Positions 43,881 to 52,666 of a stretch of 64,000 nucleotides of DNA are shown piece by piece (within the stretch, counting starts at the first letter, position 1; each line of letters starts with the position of its first letter). The translations under genes were made by a program, and so were the position numbers. The notes below the pieces were generated by a model, which was given only the letters and a program-made list of their open reading frames with translations, had not been told where the DNA came from and made no database searches. The stretch comes from Aeromonas aquatica (GTDB taxonomy: Bacteria; Pseudomonadota; Gammaproteobacteria; Enterobacterales; Aeromonadaceae). The DNA is taken from NCBI RefSeq assembly GCF_000764655.1, contig NZ_JRGL01000007.1, positions 142,896-206,895 of the forward strand, read 5' to 3'.

Positions 43881-45524
43881 ATGTACACACAGTTCTTCGG
43901 TCTGTCGGAGCCGCCGTTCTCCATCTCGCCCAACCCCAAATACCTCTATATGAGCGAACGTCACGGGGAGGCCCTTGCCCACCTCAACTACGGGTTGCAG
44001 GACGGAGGAGGCTTCGTGCTGCTCACCGGTGAAGTAGGCACGGGCAAGACCACGGTCTCCCGCTGCCTGTTGCAGCAGTTGCCGGCCGACACCGAGATCG
44101 CCTACATCCTCAATCCTTCCCTGACCGAGCGAGATCTGCTGGCGGCCATCTGCGACGAGTTCCAGCTGCCGTACGACAAGGACGCCGGCCTCAAGCTGCT
44201 GTTCGATCTCATTCGCGATCACCTGCTGGCCAACCTGGCGGCGGGCAAGCGCAGCGTGGTGCTGGTGGATGAAGCCCAGCATCTGCTGCCCGGCGTGCTC
44301 GAGCAATTGCGACTGCTCACCAACCTGGAGACCGACGAGAAGAAACTGCTGCAAGTGGTGCTCATCGGTCAGCCCGAGCTGCAGCAGATGCTGCGCCAGC
44401 CCCTGCTGCGCCAGCTTGCCCAGCGCATCACCGCCCGCTATCACCTGCTGCCGCTGTCACGCCAGGACGTGGACGCCTATGTGCGCTTCCGGCTGCAGGT
44501 GGCAGGCTGCATCCAGCCCATCTTCAGCCCCAAGGCGATACTGACCCTGCATCGCCTCTCCGGCGGTATCCCGCGGCTCATCAACCTCATCTGTGATCGC
44601 GCCCTGATCGCCGCCTTCGCCCGTGGCAGCCACAAGATAGTGCACGGCGACATCAGCCAGGCGGCCTATGAGGTGAGCGGCATTCGCGACGAGGGCAGTT
44701 GGCAGTCCGGCCTGACCGTCGCGCTGGTGGGGGCCCTGCTGGTCGCCGCCGGCTGGTGGGGCTGGCAGTTGTTTGGGGTCTTCCCCGCCCGGCCCCTGGT
44801 CAAGGTGGAGGTACCGGTCAAGGTGGATGAGACCCCGGAGCAGCAGGAACAGCTGACCCGCGCCATCAATCAGGCGCTCGAACCCGATAGCGCCATGCAG
44901 AATCTCTACAAGGTGTGGGGCTACCAGACCGAGCCGGAGGAGGCGACCTGTGACAATGCACCGCGCGCCGGCCTGCGCTGTCAGGAGGGCGACGCCTCCC
45001 TGGCGGAGCTGCAAGCCTTGCAACACCCGGCCTTGGTCAGCCTGACCGATGAGACCGGCGGCCTCTACTACGCCACCCTGGTGAACCTCGGTCCGGACAA
45101 GGCCAACCTGCTCATCGGAAACCAGAGCTGGCAAGTAGACCGGCAGTGGCTGTCCGATGTCTGGGGGGGCAGCTACACCCTGCTGTGGCGCATGCCCAAG
45201 GGCGGGGTGACCCTGATCGGCAACAATGCCGGTGCAACCCAGGTGCAGTGGCTGGACAATGCGCTGAGCCGCGCCATGCAGCAGCCGGATCGCAAGGTGA
45301 GTCGCTTCGATGCCCAACTCAAGAACAAGCTGCAGCAGTTTCAGCGCGAGCAGGGGCTGACCCCGGACGGGATCGCCGGCAGCAATACCCTGCTGCGGCT
45401 GAACGTGCAGGCCGGTGAACCCATGCCCAGACTGGAAGATGATGCCCTGCGCAACAGCGTCCCGGTCGATTTGGATACCATGGCCGCCGAGCCCATGGAT
45501 CCCCAAGTGGATGAGGCTTCCTGA
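43881..45524 (+). CDS. exeA: Type II secretion ATPase ExeA (GspA)
   Basis: A 547-residue inner-membrane protein which, with ExeB, binds peptidoglycan and lets the ExeD secretin assemble. A cytoplasmic AAA-type ATPase domain opens with YTQFFGLSEPPFSISPNPKYLY, has Walker A GEVGTGKTT at 50-58 and Walker B SVVLVDEAQHL. One membrane helix (VALVGALLVAAGWWGWQLFGVF, about 276-297) leads to a periplasmic part with a Cys pair and a peptidoglycan-binding domain near the C-terminus (QQFQREQGLTPDGIAGSNTLLRL). Length equals that of A. hydrophila ExeA. It overlaps exeB by one nt. Confidence 0.97.
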   Translation: MYTQFFGLSEPPFSISPNPKYLYMSERHGEALAHLNYGLQDGGGFVLLTGEVGTGKTTVSRCLLQQLPADTEIAYILNPSLTERDLLAAICDEFQLPYDKDAGLKLLFDLIRDHLLANLAAGKRSVVLVDEAQHLLPGVLEQLRLLTNLETDEKKLLQVVLIGQPELQQMLRQPLLRQLAQRITARYHLLPLSRQDVDAYVRFRLQVAGCIQPIFSPKAILTLHRLSGGIPRLINLICDRALIAAFARGSHKIVHGDISQAAYEVSGIRDEGSWQSGLTVALVGALLVAAGWWGWQLFGVFPARPLVKVEVPVKVDETPEQQEQLTRAINQALEPDSAMQNLYKVWGYQTEPEEATCDNAPRAGLRCQEGDASLAELQALQHPALVSLTDETGGLYYATLVNLGPDKANLLIGNQSWQVDRQWLSDVWGGSYTLLWRMPKGGVTLIGNNAGATQVQWLDNALSRAMQQPDRKVSRFDAQLKNKLQQFQREQGLTPDGIAGSNTLLRLNVQAGEPMPRLEDDALRNSVPVDLDTMAAEPMDPQVDEAS

Positions 45525-46213
45525 TGTCTACCCTGCTCAAAGCCCTGCGCCGGGCCGATCAACCCCAGTTCACTCCCCACATGCCGCTCATGGGCCTGCC
45601 CGTGAGCCAGGAGGAAGAGCCGAACCGCCGCTGGATCTGGTGGCTGCTGGCCCCCCTCGCCCTGCTCATGGGCGCGGGCGCCAACTACGGCTGGCACCTC
45701 TATCACCTCAAACCCATAGAGCAGAGGGTCGAGATAAAGGAGCTGGTGACACCGCCCTTCGTGCGGGTCGAGCCCAAACCCATGGTCACGCGCCCCCTGC
45801 CCCCGCCGCTGCCGGAGCCCGTGGTCGTTCCCAAAGCCGCCGCACCGGCCCAGGCGACCCCGGCTGCCAGCAATGATGGCCAGAGCCTGGCCGAACGCAT
45901 CATGCAGGCGCTCAACAACACGCCACTTCAGGAAGAGTCCAGCCCGGCACCGGCGGCCAGCAGCCCGCAGGCCATGCCCCTCAGCGCCCTGGATCCTGCC
46001 CTGAAACAGCAGGTGCCGCCCCTGTCCTACGGGGCTCATAACTACTCCTCCGACCCGGCCAAGCGAGCCGTGGTGATCAACGGGCGGGAGCTGCACGAGG
46101 GCAGCGAGGTCGCCCCCGGGGTGACCCTGGTCGCCATCGCCCAGGATTACATCATCCTGCAGGTCGGCAACCAGCACGCCAGCCTCAAGGCACTGCAGGA
46201 CTGGCGCGGATAA
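45524..46213 (+). CDS. exeB: Type II secretion protein ExeB (GspB)
   Basis: A 229-residue partner of ExeA. STLLKALRRADQPQ opens the cytoplasmic end, followed by the membrane helix IWWLLAPLALLMGAGANYGW, a long Pro/Ala-rich periplasmic spacer and a folded C-terminal domain (LSYGAHNYSSDPAKRAVVINGRELHEGSEVAPGVTLVAIAQDYIILQ). The exeA stop and exeB start share a base (TGATG), so the two are made together. The exeAB operon lies 12 kb from exeC-N, as in A. hydrophila. Confidence 0.96.
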   Translation: MSTLLKALRRADQPQFTPHMPLMGLPVSQEEEPNRRWIWWLLAPLALLMGAGANYGWHLYHLKPIEQRVEIKELVTPPFVRVEPKPMVTRPLPPPLPEPVVVPKAAAPAQATPAASNDGQSLAERIMQALNNTPLQEESSPAPAASSPQAMPLSALDPALKQQVPPLSYGAHNYSSDPAKRAVVINGRELHEGSEVAPGVTLVAIAQDYIILQVGNQHASLKALQDWRG

Positions 46214-46252
46214 TCCGACTGGCCGGCCTCGCTGGCCAGTCGCCTATTGCAA

Positions 46253-46279
46253 GAGGGAGCCCGAGAGCTCCCCTTTTTA
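46253..46279 (+). terminator. Terminator after exeB
   Basis: GGGAGC and GCTCCC pair across a 6-nt loop and are followed by CTTTTTAA. A GACTGGCC/GGCCAGTC hairpin lies just upstream (46217-46241). Both come before the mutY start. Confidence 0.75.
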
Positions 46280-46300
46280 ATCGACAAAAATGAGCAGAAT

Positions 46301-47362
46301 GTGAGCAACTCAGACAACGCGACTTTCGCCACTAGGATCCTGGACTGGTACCAGATCCACGGCCGCAAGACCCTGCCCTGGCAGCAGGACAAGACCCCCT
46401 ACCGGGTCTGGATCTCCGAGATCATGCTGCAGCAGACTCAGGTCGCTACTGTGATCCCCTATTACGAACGTTTTATGGCCCGCTTCCCCGATGTACTGGC
46501 CCTGGCCGACGCCCCCGTCGACGAGGTGCTGCACCATTGGACCGGGCTCGGTTACTACGCCCGGGCCCGCAACCTGCACAAGGCCGCCCAGACTATCCGC
46601 GATCTGCACGGCGGCCTGTTTCCGGAACAACTGGATGAGGTGATGGCGCTGCCCGGCATAGGTCGCTCCACCGCGGGTGCCGTGCTCTCCCTGTCCCTGG
46701 GCCAGCCTCACGCCATTCTGGACGGCAACGTGAAGCGGGTGCTCACCCGCTGGCTGGCGCTGCCGGGCTGGCCCGGTCAGAAGCAGGTGGAAACCGATCT
46801 CTGGGAGCTGGCGACCCGCCTCACCCCGCGGCTCGGGGTGGCCCAGTACAATCAGGCCATGATGGACATGGGGGCCACCGTCTGCACCCGCAGCAAGCCC
46901 GCCTGCGAGCGTTGCCCGGTACAGGCCGATTGCCAGGGGCTGTCGCAGGGCAATCCCACCGCCTATCCCAACAGCAAGCCGAAGAAGAGCATTCCGGCCC
47001 GCGCCGGCATCATGCTGCTCATTCGCCACGGCGATCAGCTGCTGCTGGAGAAACGGCCACCGCAGGGGATCTGGGGCGGGCTCTACTGCTTCCCGCAGGT
47101 GGAGTCGCTGGCCGAGGTGGAGGGACGATTGCATTCGCTGGGCCTGGGCGAGACCGATTATCGGGAATTGACTGGCTTTCGCCACACTTTCAGTCACTTT
47201 CACCTCGATATCCGGCCTTTGCTGATCGAAATGGCTGCCCCGCCGCCCCCGCTGCTCATGGAAGCGGATTCCCGACTCTGGTATAACTTACGCCATCCTG
47301 CCGAGGTGGGGCTGGCGGCCGCCACGGCCCGTCTGCTCGCCTACCCGGACTTACAACCCTGA
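46301..47362 (+). CDS. mutY: A/G-specific adenine DNA glycosylase
   Basis: A 353-residue repair enzyme removing adenine paired with 8-oxoguanine. The helix-hairpin-helix and catalytic Asp region is [36 protein letters not shown], the 4Fe-4S cluster has cysteines in [17 protein letters not shown], and the C-terminal Nudix-like domain ([27 protein letters not shown]) reads 8-oxoguanine. The likely start is the GTG at 46301, giving the family N-terminus; no ATG is well placed. It is followed after 21 nt by yggX, the usual gammaproteobacterial order. Confidence 0.95.
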   Translation: MSNSDNATFATRILDWYQIHGRKTLPWQQDKTPYRVWISEIMLQQTQVATVIPYYERFMARFPDVLALADAPVDEVLHHWTGLGYYARARNLHKAAQTIRDLHGGLFPEQLDEVMALPGIGRSTAGAVLSLSLGQPHAILDGNVKRVLTRWLALPGWPGQKQVETDLWELATRLTPRLGVAQYNQAMMDMGATVCTRSKPACERCPVQADCQGLSQGNPTAYPNSKPKKSIPARAGIMLLIRHGDQLLLEKRPPQGIWGGLYCFPQVESLAEVEGRLHSLGLGETDYRELTGFRHTFSHFHLDIRPLLIEMAAPPPPLLMEADSRLWYNLRHPAEVGLAAATARLLAYPDLQP

Positions 47363-47383
47363 GTTGCAACCATAGAGGTCAAC

Positions 47384-47656
47384 ATGAGCCGTACCGTATT
47401 TTGTCAGCGTCTGAAGAAAGAGGCGCCGGGTCTGGATTTTCAACTCTACCCCGGTGAGCTCGGCAAGCGGATCTTTGACAACATCAGCAAGGAAGCCTGG
47501 ACCGAATGGCAGAAAAAACAGGTGATGCTGATCAATGAAAAGAAGCTGAACATGATGAACGTCGAGCATCGTCAACTGCTGGAAAAGGAGATGGTGAGTT
47601 ACCTGTTCGAAGCGGGTGAAGTGGCCATCGACGGCTACACCCCTCCCAGCCAATAA
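47384..47656 (+). CDS. yggX: Probable Fe(2+)-trafficking protein YggX
   Basis: A 90-residue cytoplasmic protein linked with protection of iron-sulfur clusters from oxidation. The family core is [45 protein letters not shown], with the conserved Cys7. AGAGG precedes the ATG. Cotranscribed with mutY, whose 4Fe-4S cluster is a known client of this protection in Salmonella. The following 250 nt up to mltC hold no gene or clear signal that I can support. Confidence 0.95.
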   Translation: MSRTVFCQRLKKEAPGLDFQLYPGELGKRIFDNISKEAWTEWQKKQVMLINEKKLNMMNVEHRQLLEKEMVSYLFEAGEVAIDGYTPPSQ

Positions 47657-47906
47657 GCGCTATCGGCGGGCAAGACTGAGGGATCCAAGACGTGGCCGTG
47701 AACCGTCATCCCGCTCCAGGCGCAGCCGATGAGCGGTGAAAACGCCAGGCTGTGGCTATGGACGGCAATCCCTCTCCTCACCCGCGGCCAGTGAATTTTA
47801 TCTGTGAGCAGGGGACGCATTCTCACACCGGGCCATCAATGGCCCATCTCCCCTGGCCCACAGCCGTTGAATGACGGGCGGCCCCACCGCCCAGCTTGAG
47901 GATCTT

Positions 47907-49007
47907 ATGGGTCGAATTTTTTGGCTGCTGTGCGCCTTGCTGTTTCTCTCTGCCTGCTCCTCCTCTCCCGAATCCGGTGGAGAGGAGGAGGATCTGGTCG
48001 ACGGCAAGGACGTGCGCGGTTTTGAACACATGATCAGCGCGCTCTCCCATAACGTGAACGAGATCTGGGGGCGTGAGGCGCTGTTCGCAGGCAAGTTTGA
48101 CTACGTCAAATACACGGATCAGTACAAGAGCCGGGCCCACATCGACTTCTCCAACGGCCACATCATGGTGGAGACCGTCTCTGGCATCGATCCCCGCGCC
48201 CATCTGCGCCGTGCCATCATAGAGACCCTGCTGACCCCGGACGATCCGGCGGAAGTGGATCTCTACTCGGATCGGGAGATCATGCCCGGCGGCGAGCCCT
48301 TCCTCTATGGCCAGGTGCTGGACAATCAGGGTCAGCCGATCCGCTCCGACTGGCGCGCCGAGCGCTATGCCGACTACCTGCTCAGCACGGCGATGAAGAA
48401 GCGCACCCTCGGCATCCGCACCATCTTCTTCGTCGACATGCCCATGGTGGCGAACCATGAGGACAGGCGCGGTTACAAGTACGCCAGCATCATCCGCGAT
48501 GCCTCCCGCAAGTACGGGGTCGCCGAGAGCCTGATCTACGCGGTGATCAAGACCGAGAGCAGCTTCAACCCCTATGCGGTCAGCCACGCCAACGCCTATG
48601 GTCTGATGCAGGTGATCCCGGCTACCGCAGGACGGGACGTCTATGTGCGGGTCAAGGGCAAGAATGGCCAGCCGACCCGGGAAGACCTGTTCAACCCGGC
48701 CTACAACATCGACGTGGGGACGGCTTATCTGCACCTGCTGCAGACCGTCTACCTGGCGGATATCCAGGATCCCCAGTCCCGTCGCTATGCGGTGATCTCC
48801 GCCTATAACGGCGGCGCCGGCGGAGTGCTCAACACCTTCTCCAGCAACCGCAAGGCCGCACCGGACATGATCAACCGGCTCTCCCCTGAGGCGGTCTATC
48901 AGGTGCTGACCGAGCAACACCCCAAGGCGGAGGCGCGCCGCTACCTCTACAAGGTCAATCAGGCCGAGAAGGGATTCAAGCGCACCGTCGCCAGCCGTGC
49001 GGGTTAG
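47907..49007 (+). CDS. mltC: Membrane-bound lytic murein transglycosylase C
   Basis: A 366-residue outer-membrane lipoprotein that cleaves peptidoglycan strands. The lipobox is LLFLSAC. A DUF3393-type N-terminal domain is followed by a slt-type lysozyme domain, with the catalytic Glu in YAVIKTESSFNPYAVSHANAYGLMQVIPATAG and the YNGGAGGVL motif. GAGGATC precedes the ATG at 47907. mltC after mutY and yggX is the conserved gene order. Confidence 0.95.
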   Translation: MGRIFWLLCALLFLSACSSSPESGGEEEDLVDGKDVRGFEHMISALSHNVNEIWGREALFAGKFDYVKYTDQYKSRAHIDFSNGHIMVETVSGIDPRAHLRRAIIETLLTPDDPAEVDLYSDREIMPGGEPFLYGQVLDNQGQPIRSDWRAERYADYLLSTAMKKRTLGIRTIFFVDMPMVANHEDRRGYKYASIIRDASRKYGVAESLIYAVIKTESSFNPYAVSHANAYGLMQVIPATAGRDVYVRVKGKNGQPTREDLFNPAYNIDVGTAYLHLLQTVYLADIQDPQSRRYAVISAYNGGAGGVLNTFSSNRKAAPDMINRLSPEAVYQVLTEQHPKAEARRYLYKVNQAEKGFKRTVASRAG

Positions 49008-49021
49008 GCTGACAGCATGAA

Positions 49022-49050
49022 AAAGGGCGCTTGATATCAAGCGCCCTCTT
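49022..49050. terminator. Terminator between mltC and the YgiW-type gene
   Basis: AGGGCGCTTGATATCAAGCG and the next four bases form a perfect 24-bp palindrome (49024-49047) flanked by AAA and CTTC, between convergent genes. Confidence 0.8.
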
Positions 49051-49081
49051 CACATCTGGCCAGCGGGTGTCGGGATTGGCC

Positions 49082-49462
49082 TTATTTGGCGATGAAGCCA
49101 CCCTGGCTCTGCGCCGCCGCGCCCACCTTCTCCAGGCTCTCGACCTCCACCTCAGTCTTGTTCCAGCTGTGGTCAACCTCGCCACGGATGCGGATCAGAT
49201 CGTCCGGGCCTACTTCGGTGCCCCGCCACACCTTCTGATCCACCTCCACTTCCACCTCGCCACTGCTGTCCTTGAACAGGTAATTCTCGCCACCCAGATG
49301 CTTGACCAGCTTGCCTTCCAGGGTGACCCACTGGTCATCCGCCACGTCTTTCAGCTGCGCGACGGATACCTTGTTCTGCTCCTGCGGGCCTGTGTAGGCC
49401 GCCATGGCGAAAGAGGATACGGACATCAGGGCCACCAGGCCGATTACGCTTGCTTTGTTCAT
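49082..49462 (-). CDS. YgiW/YdeI-type periplasmic OB-fold (BOF) stress protein
   Basis: A 126-residue secreted protein. A signal peptide (SVIGLVALMSVSSFAMA) is followed by the BOF domain: VSVAQLKDVADDQWVTLEGKLVKHLGGENYLFKDSSGEVEVEVDQKVWRG, then LIRIRGEVDHSWNKTEVEVESLEKV. E. coli YgiW is tied to peroxide and cadmium stress and often lies beside the QseBC genes, which are absent here. AGGAG precedes the ATG at 49462. Divergent from the acyltransferase gene. Confidence 0.88.
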   Translation of the reverse strand: MNKASVIGLVALMSVSSFAMAAYTGPQEQNKVSVAQLKDVADDQWVTLEGKLVKHLGGENYLFKDSSGEVEVEVDQKVWRGTEVGPDDLIRIRGEVDHSWNKTEVEVESLEKVGAAAQSQGGFIAK

Positions 49463-49562
49463 TTCATGCTCCTGTTCGTTGCGGTATGAGCTCATCTTGC
49501 CCCTTCCTCCGTGAAACAAACGTGAAGCGGCCCCCATCTGGGGGAGTCGAGTGTGACCGTAA

Positions 49563-49575
49563 TCGATTTAATCGA
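49563..49575. promoter_or_regulatory. Small palindrome upstream of the acyltransferase gene
   Basis: TCGATTTAATCGA is a perfect 13-bp inverted repeat in an otherwise AT-leaning divergent promoter region. It could be an operator for either neighbour; no known regulator site matches. Confidence 0.4.
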
Positions 49576-49705
49576 CATCCCATGCTGCAGAATTTTATTC
49601 GGCTAAATACCCTGCAACATGGCAAAACGGGTACCCAGCCCGCGTTGTCCCATCGAGGAACAGCCCGCAGGTACCGCCTGCTTCCAATTCAATGAGAACG
49701 ACAAT

Positions 49706-50713
49706 ATGAAAAAATGGCTTCTATGTGTAGTGGGACTCTTCGCGCTGAGCGTTCAGGCAGCCGACAGTCGCCCCGCCTTCTCCCGTATAGTGATGTTTGG
49801 TGACAGCCTGTCCGATACCGGCAAGATGTACGACAAGATGCGCGGTTATCTCCCCTCCAGCCCGCCCTACTACCAGGGCCGCTTCTCCAACGGGCCCGTC
49901 TGGCTGGAGCAACTGACACAACAGTTCCCGGGGCTGAAGATCGCCAACGAGGCGGAAGGGGGCGCCACCGCGGTGGCCTACAACAAGATCTCCTGGAACC
50001 CCAAGTATCAGGTCATCAACAACCTGGATTACGAGATCACCCAGTTCCTGGCAAAAGACAGCCTCAAGCCGGACGATCTGGTGATCCTCTGGGTCGGCGC
50101 CAACGACTATCTGGCCTATGGCTGGAACACCGAGCAGGATGCCAAGCGGGTGCGCGACGTCATCAGCGACTCGGCCAACCGCCTGGTGCTGAACGGCGCA
50201 AAGCAGATCCTGCTGTTCAACCTGCCGGATCTGGGCCAGAACCCGTCGGCCCGCAGCCAGAAGGTGGTGGAGGCAGCCAGCCATGTCTCGGCCTACCACA
50301 ACGAGTTACTGCTGAACCTGGCACGCCAGCTGGCTCCCACCGGCCTGGTCAAGCTGTTCGAGATCGACAAGCAATTCGCCGAGATGTTGCGTGAGCCGCA
50401 GAACTTCGGCCTGAGTGACACCGAGAATGCCTGCTACGACGGCGGCTATGTGTGGAAGCCGTTCGCCTCCCGCAATGCCAACACCGACAGCCAACTCGCC
50501 GCCTTCACCCCGCAGGAGCGCCTCGCCATCGCCGGCAACCCCCTGCTGGCCCAGGCCGTCGCCAGCCCGATAGCCCGCCGCAGCGCAAGCGAGCTCAATT
50601 GCGAAGGCAAGATGTTCTGGGATCAGGTGCATCCCACCACCCTTGTACACGCCGCCCTGAGCGAGCGGGCCGGAGCCTTCATCGAGCAACAGTACGAGTT
50701 CATCCCCCAGTAA
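49706..50713 (+). CDS. Glycerophospholipid:cholesterol acyltransferase (GCAT, secreted lipase)
   Basis: A 335-residue secreted GDSL-type enzyme moving an acyl chain from phospholipid to cholesterol, a known Aeromonas toxin and lipase. A signal peptide (KKWLLCVVGLFALSVQAA) is followed by IVMFGDSLSDTGKMYDKM with the catalytic Ser, then the GANDY block (LVILWVGANDYLAYGW) and the Asp-His pair in MFWDQVHPTTLVHAALS. The Cys pair in the second half should form a disulfide. Such enzymes leave the cell through type II secretion, coded by exe genes in this window. The ATG at 49706 gives the known length. Confidence 0.96.
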   Translation: MKKWLLCVVGLFALSVQAADSRPAFSRIVMFGDSLSDTGKMYDKMRGYLPSSPPYYQGRFSNGPVWLEQLTQQFPGLKIANEAEGGATAVAYNKISWNPKYQVINNLDYEITQFLAKDSLKPDDLVILWVGANDYLAYGWNTEQDAKRVRDVISDSANRLVLNGAKQILLFNLPDLGQNPSARSQKVVEAASHVSAYHNELLLNLARQLAPTGLVKLFEIDKQFAEMLREPQNFGLSDTENACYDGGYVWKPFASRNANTDSQLAAFTPQERLAIAGNPLLAQAVASPIARRSASELNCEGKMFWDQVHPTTLVHAALSERAGAFIEQQYEFIPQ

Positions 50714-50728
50714 TGACCCCATTGCAAC

Positions 50729-50754
50729 AGGCCGACATCCGTCGGCCTTTTTTG
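50729..50754 (+). terminator. Terminator of the acyltransferase gene
   Basis: An 8-bp stem (AGGCCGAC with GTCGGCCT), loop ATCC, followed by a run of T. Confidence 0.93.
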
Positions 50755-50997
50755 AACCCCACGACAGTCTGTAAAAAAATAACTCATATGACGCCCATCA
50801 CAAATTGGAGCCATACTAGCCCCTTCTTCTTTTAACTCCTCTATGATGCGAATAGTTATCACAATATGTTTTATATCAGTTGCTTGTGATTAAAAAGAAA
50901 CGGTCTACGTTTAAACATGTTGTGACTGGTTACAGGCTCAACCCAAAGAGGCGATACGAGTTCGATCTCTCCACAGATAAAATTGCAGAGGCTTCAT

Positions 50998-52029
50998 ATG
51001 AAAAAAACACTGATTACCTTGCTGGTCTCAGGCTTGCTTGCGGCCAACGCTCAGGCGGCCGGACAAGACAATACCTGGTATGGCGGTGCCAAACTGGGTT
51101 GGTCCAACTTCTACGGCGTCGACGAGAGCAACACCATCATCACTGAAGACAAAGACGACGATGAAGTGGGTGCCGGTGCCTTCGCTGGTTACCAAATCAA
51201 CCAGAATCTGGGAATCGAACTGGGTTACGACTACCTTGGCAAACTCAAGTACAACGGCACCAGAAATGCCGGTGTCTTCAACGACTCTGTCGAGGCGCAG
51301 CTGGCCCAGCTCACGCTGAAGCTGGGCTTCCCGGTTGCAGACAACCTGGACCTCTATGGCCGCATCGGTGGCGGCTATGGCTGGACCAGCAGCGACAATC
51401 TGGACAGTGACAATGACTTCACCTTCGTCGGGGCCCTCGGAGCCGAATACGCCTTCAACCTGGATTGGGCGGCCCGCCTCGAATACCAGTACAGCTCTCC
51501 TTACGGCAGCAGAGAGGATACTGGCCTGCGCATGGATAACGGCCTGCTCTCGCTGGCCGCCGTCTACCGCTTCGGTCAGGTAGCTGCAGCTGTGCCGGTC
51601 GCCGCCCCGGCGCCGGCGCCCGAGCCCGTGGTCGTCGACAAGCAGTTCACCCTGAGCTCTGACGTGCTGTTTGACTTCAACAAGGCCACCCTCAAACCGG
51701 AAGCCGGTCAGGCACTGGATACCCTCTACAACCAGATCGAGGAAGCCAGACCCAAGGATGGCTCCGCCACCGTCATCGGCTACACCGACCGCATCGGCTC
51801 CGATGCCTACAACCAGAAACTCTCCGAGCAACGGGCACAGACCGTGGCTGACTACCTGGTTGGCAAGGGTCTGCCTGCTGGCAAGGTCAATGTGGAAGGG
51901 CACGGTGAGGGGTCACCCGTCACTGGCGACAGCTGCACCAACACGTCCAAGCGCGATCTGATCGTCTGCCTGGCCCCGGATCGTCGGGTCGAGGTCAAGG
52001 TACAGGGGGTCTCGGAGGTTCAGCAATAA
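50998..52029 (+). CDS. ompA: OmpA-family outer-membrane porin
   Basis: A 343-residue outer-membrane protein. A signal peptide (KKTLITLLVSGLLAANAQA) is followed by an eight-stranded barrel (TWYGGAKLGWSNFYG.. LGIELGYDYLGKL .. WAARLEYQYSSPYG), an Ala/Pro hinge (VAAPAPAPEP) and a C-terminal peptidoglycan-binding OmpA domain (SDVLFDFNKATLKPEAGQALDTLY, VIGYTDRIGSDAYNQKLSEQRAQTVADYLVGKGL). The late Cys pair (SCTNTSKRDLIVC) is typical of the family. GAGGC precedes the ATG at 50998. Aeromonas often has two such genes in tandem; here there is one. Confidence 0.95.
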   Translation: MKKTLITLLVSGLLAANAQAAGQDNTWYGGAKLGWSNFYGVDESNTIITEDKDDDEVGAGAFAGYQINQNLGIELGYDYLGKLKYNGTRNAGVFNDSVEAQLAQLTLKLGFPVADNLDLYGRIGGGYGWTSSDNLDSDNDFTFVGALGAEYAFNLDWAARLEYQYSSPYGSREDTGLRMDNGLLSLAAVYRFGQVAAAVPVAAPAPAPEPVVVDKQFTLSSDVLFDFNKATLKPEAGQALDTLYNQIEEARPKDGSATVIGYTDRIGSDAYNQKLSEQRAQTVADYLVGKGLPAGKVNVEGHGEGSPVTGDSCTNTSKRDLIVCLAPDRRVEVKVQGVSEVQQ

Positions 52030-52054
52030 TCCGAATCCGTCCACAGCAGATAAC

Positions 52055-52084
52055 AAAACGGGAGGCCTTGGCCTCCCGTTTTTC
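52055..52084. terminator. Terminator between ompA and pqiC
   Basis: A 12-bp stem (AAAACGGGAGGC with GCCTCCCGTTTT), loop CTTG, then TTT. It lies between convergent genes and can serve both. Confidence 0.92.
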
Positions 52085-52093
52085 ATTGCGTCA

Positions 52094-52666
52094 TCAGCTC
52101 GTCTTGCGCACTTCCGTAGCGATCTGGTCGAGCAGTTGCTGCCAGCCCTGCCCCAGTTCGTCCACCAGCACGCCATAACCATCGGCAGGCAACACCCGCT
52201 CCTGCTGGAAGGGGACATCCCGCAACACAGTGCCCTCCTCCGTCAGCAGCCGCCAGCGGCCGCTCAACAGGGCACGGCCATCCTCCCTACCCTGGAAACG
52301 TTCCACCGAGATGCTCAGCACAGGTCCCTTGCGGGCCCCATCCTGGCGCACCACCCAGCCCGGCAGGCGGCTGGAGAGGCCGTTCAGCGTCAGCTGGTTC
52401 AACTGGGCGTCAAGCGATCCCGCCCAGCGATGGTACTCGGCAAAATGCAGCTCATTGCCCGCCAGCTGATAGACCAGGCTCATCCGATCCAGCTGGCCGG
52501 ACAGGGTGATGGGGCGCAGCACCAGCTGGTGTTGTGGCTGCGCCACCGTGGCGCCTGCCGGCTGGCTGCCGGTATCGAGCGAGTAGTAGTGCAAGCTGGT
52601 GGGAGCCGAACTGCAAGCCGCCAGCAGCCCCAGCATGGCCAGGGTCATCATCCGTTTTTTCATCAT
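52094..52666 (-). CDS. pqiC: PqiC lipoprotein (outer-membrane part of the Pqi lipid transport system)
   Basis: A 190-residue lipoprotein with lipobox LGLLAAC and the ABC-type auxiliary fold (LHYYSLDTGSQP, QHQLVLRPITLSGQLDRMSLVYQ, FAEYHRWAGSLDAQLNQLTLNGL). In E. coli PqiC sits in the outer membrane and joins the PqiB needle that spans the periplasm. Its start overlaps the pqiB stop by 4 nt. Third gene of pqiABC. Confidence 0.92.
   Translation of the reverse strand: MMKKRMMTLAMLGLLAACSSAPTSLHYYSLDTGSQPAGATVAQPQHQLVLRPITLSGQLDRMSLVYQLAGNELHFAEYHRWAGSLDAQLNQLTLNGLSSRLPGWVVRQDGARKGPVLSISVERFQGREDGRALLSGRWRLLTEEGTVLRDVPFQQERVLPADGYGVLVDELGQGWQQLLDQIATEVRKTS

Noticed and set aside
47657..47906. Possible small gene or RNA between yggX and mltC
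   Set aside because: I found no open frame with a good start and no stable terminator or conserved RNA motif by eye.
50880..51146. 88-codon frame overlapping the start of ompA
   Set aside because: It is out of frame with a clear signal peptide and OmpA barrel and has no ribosome-binding site of its own.
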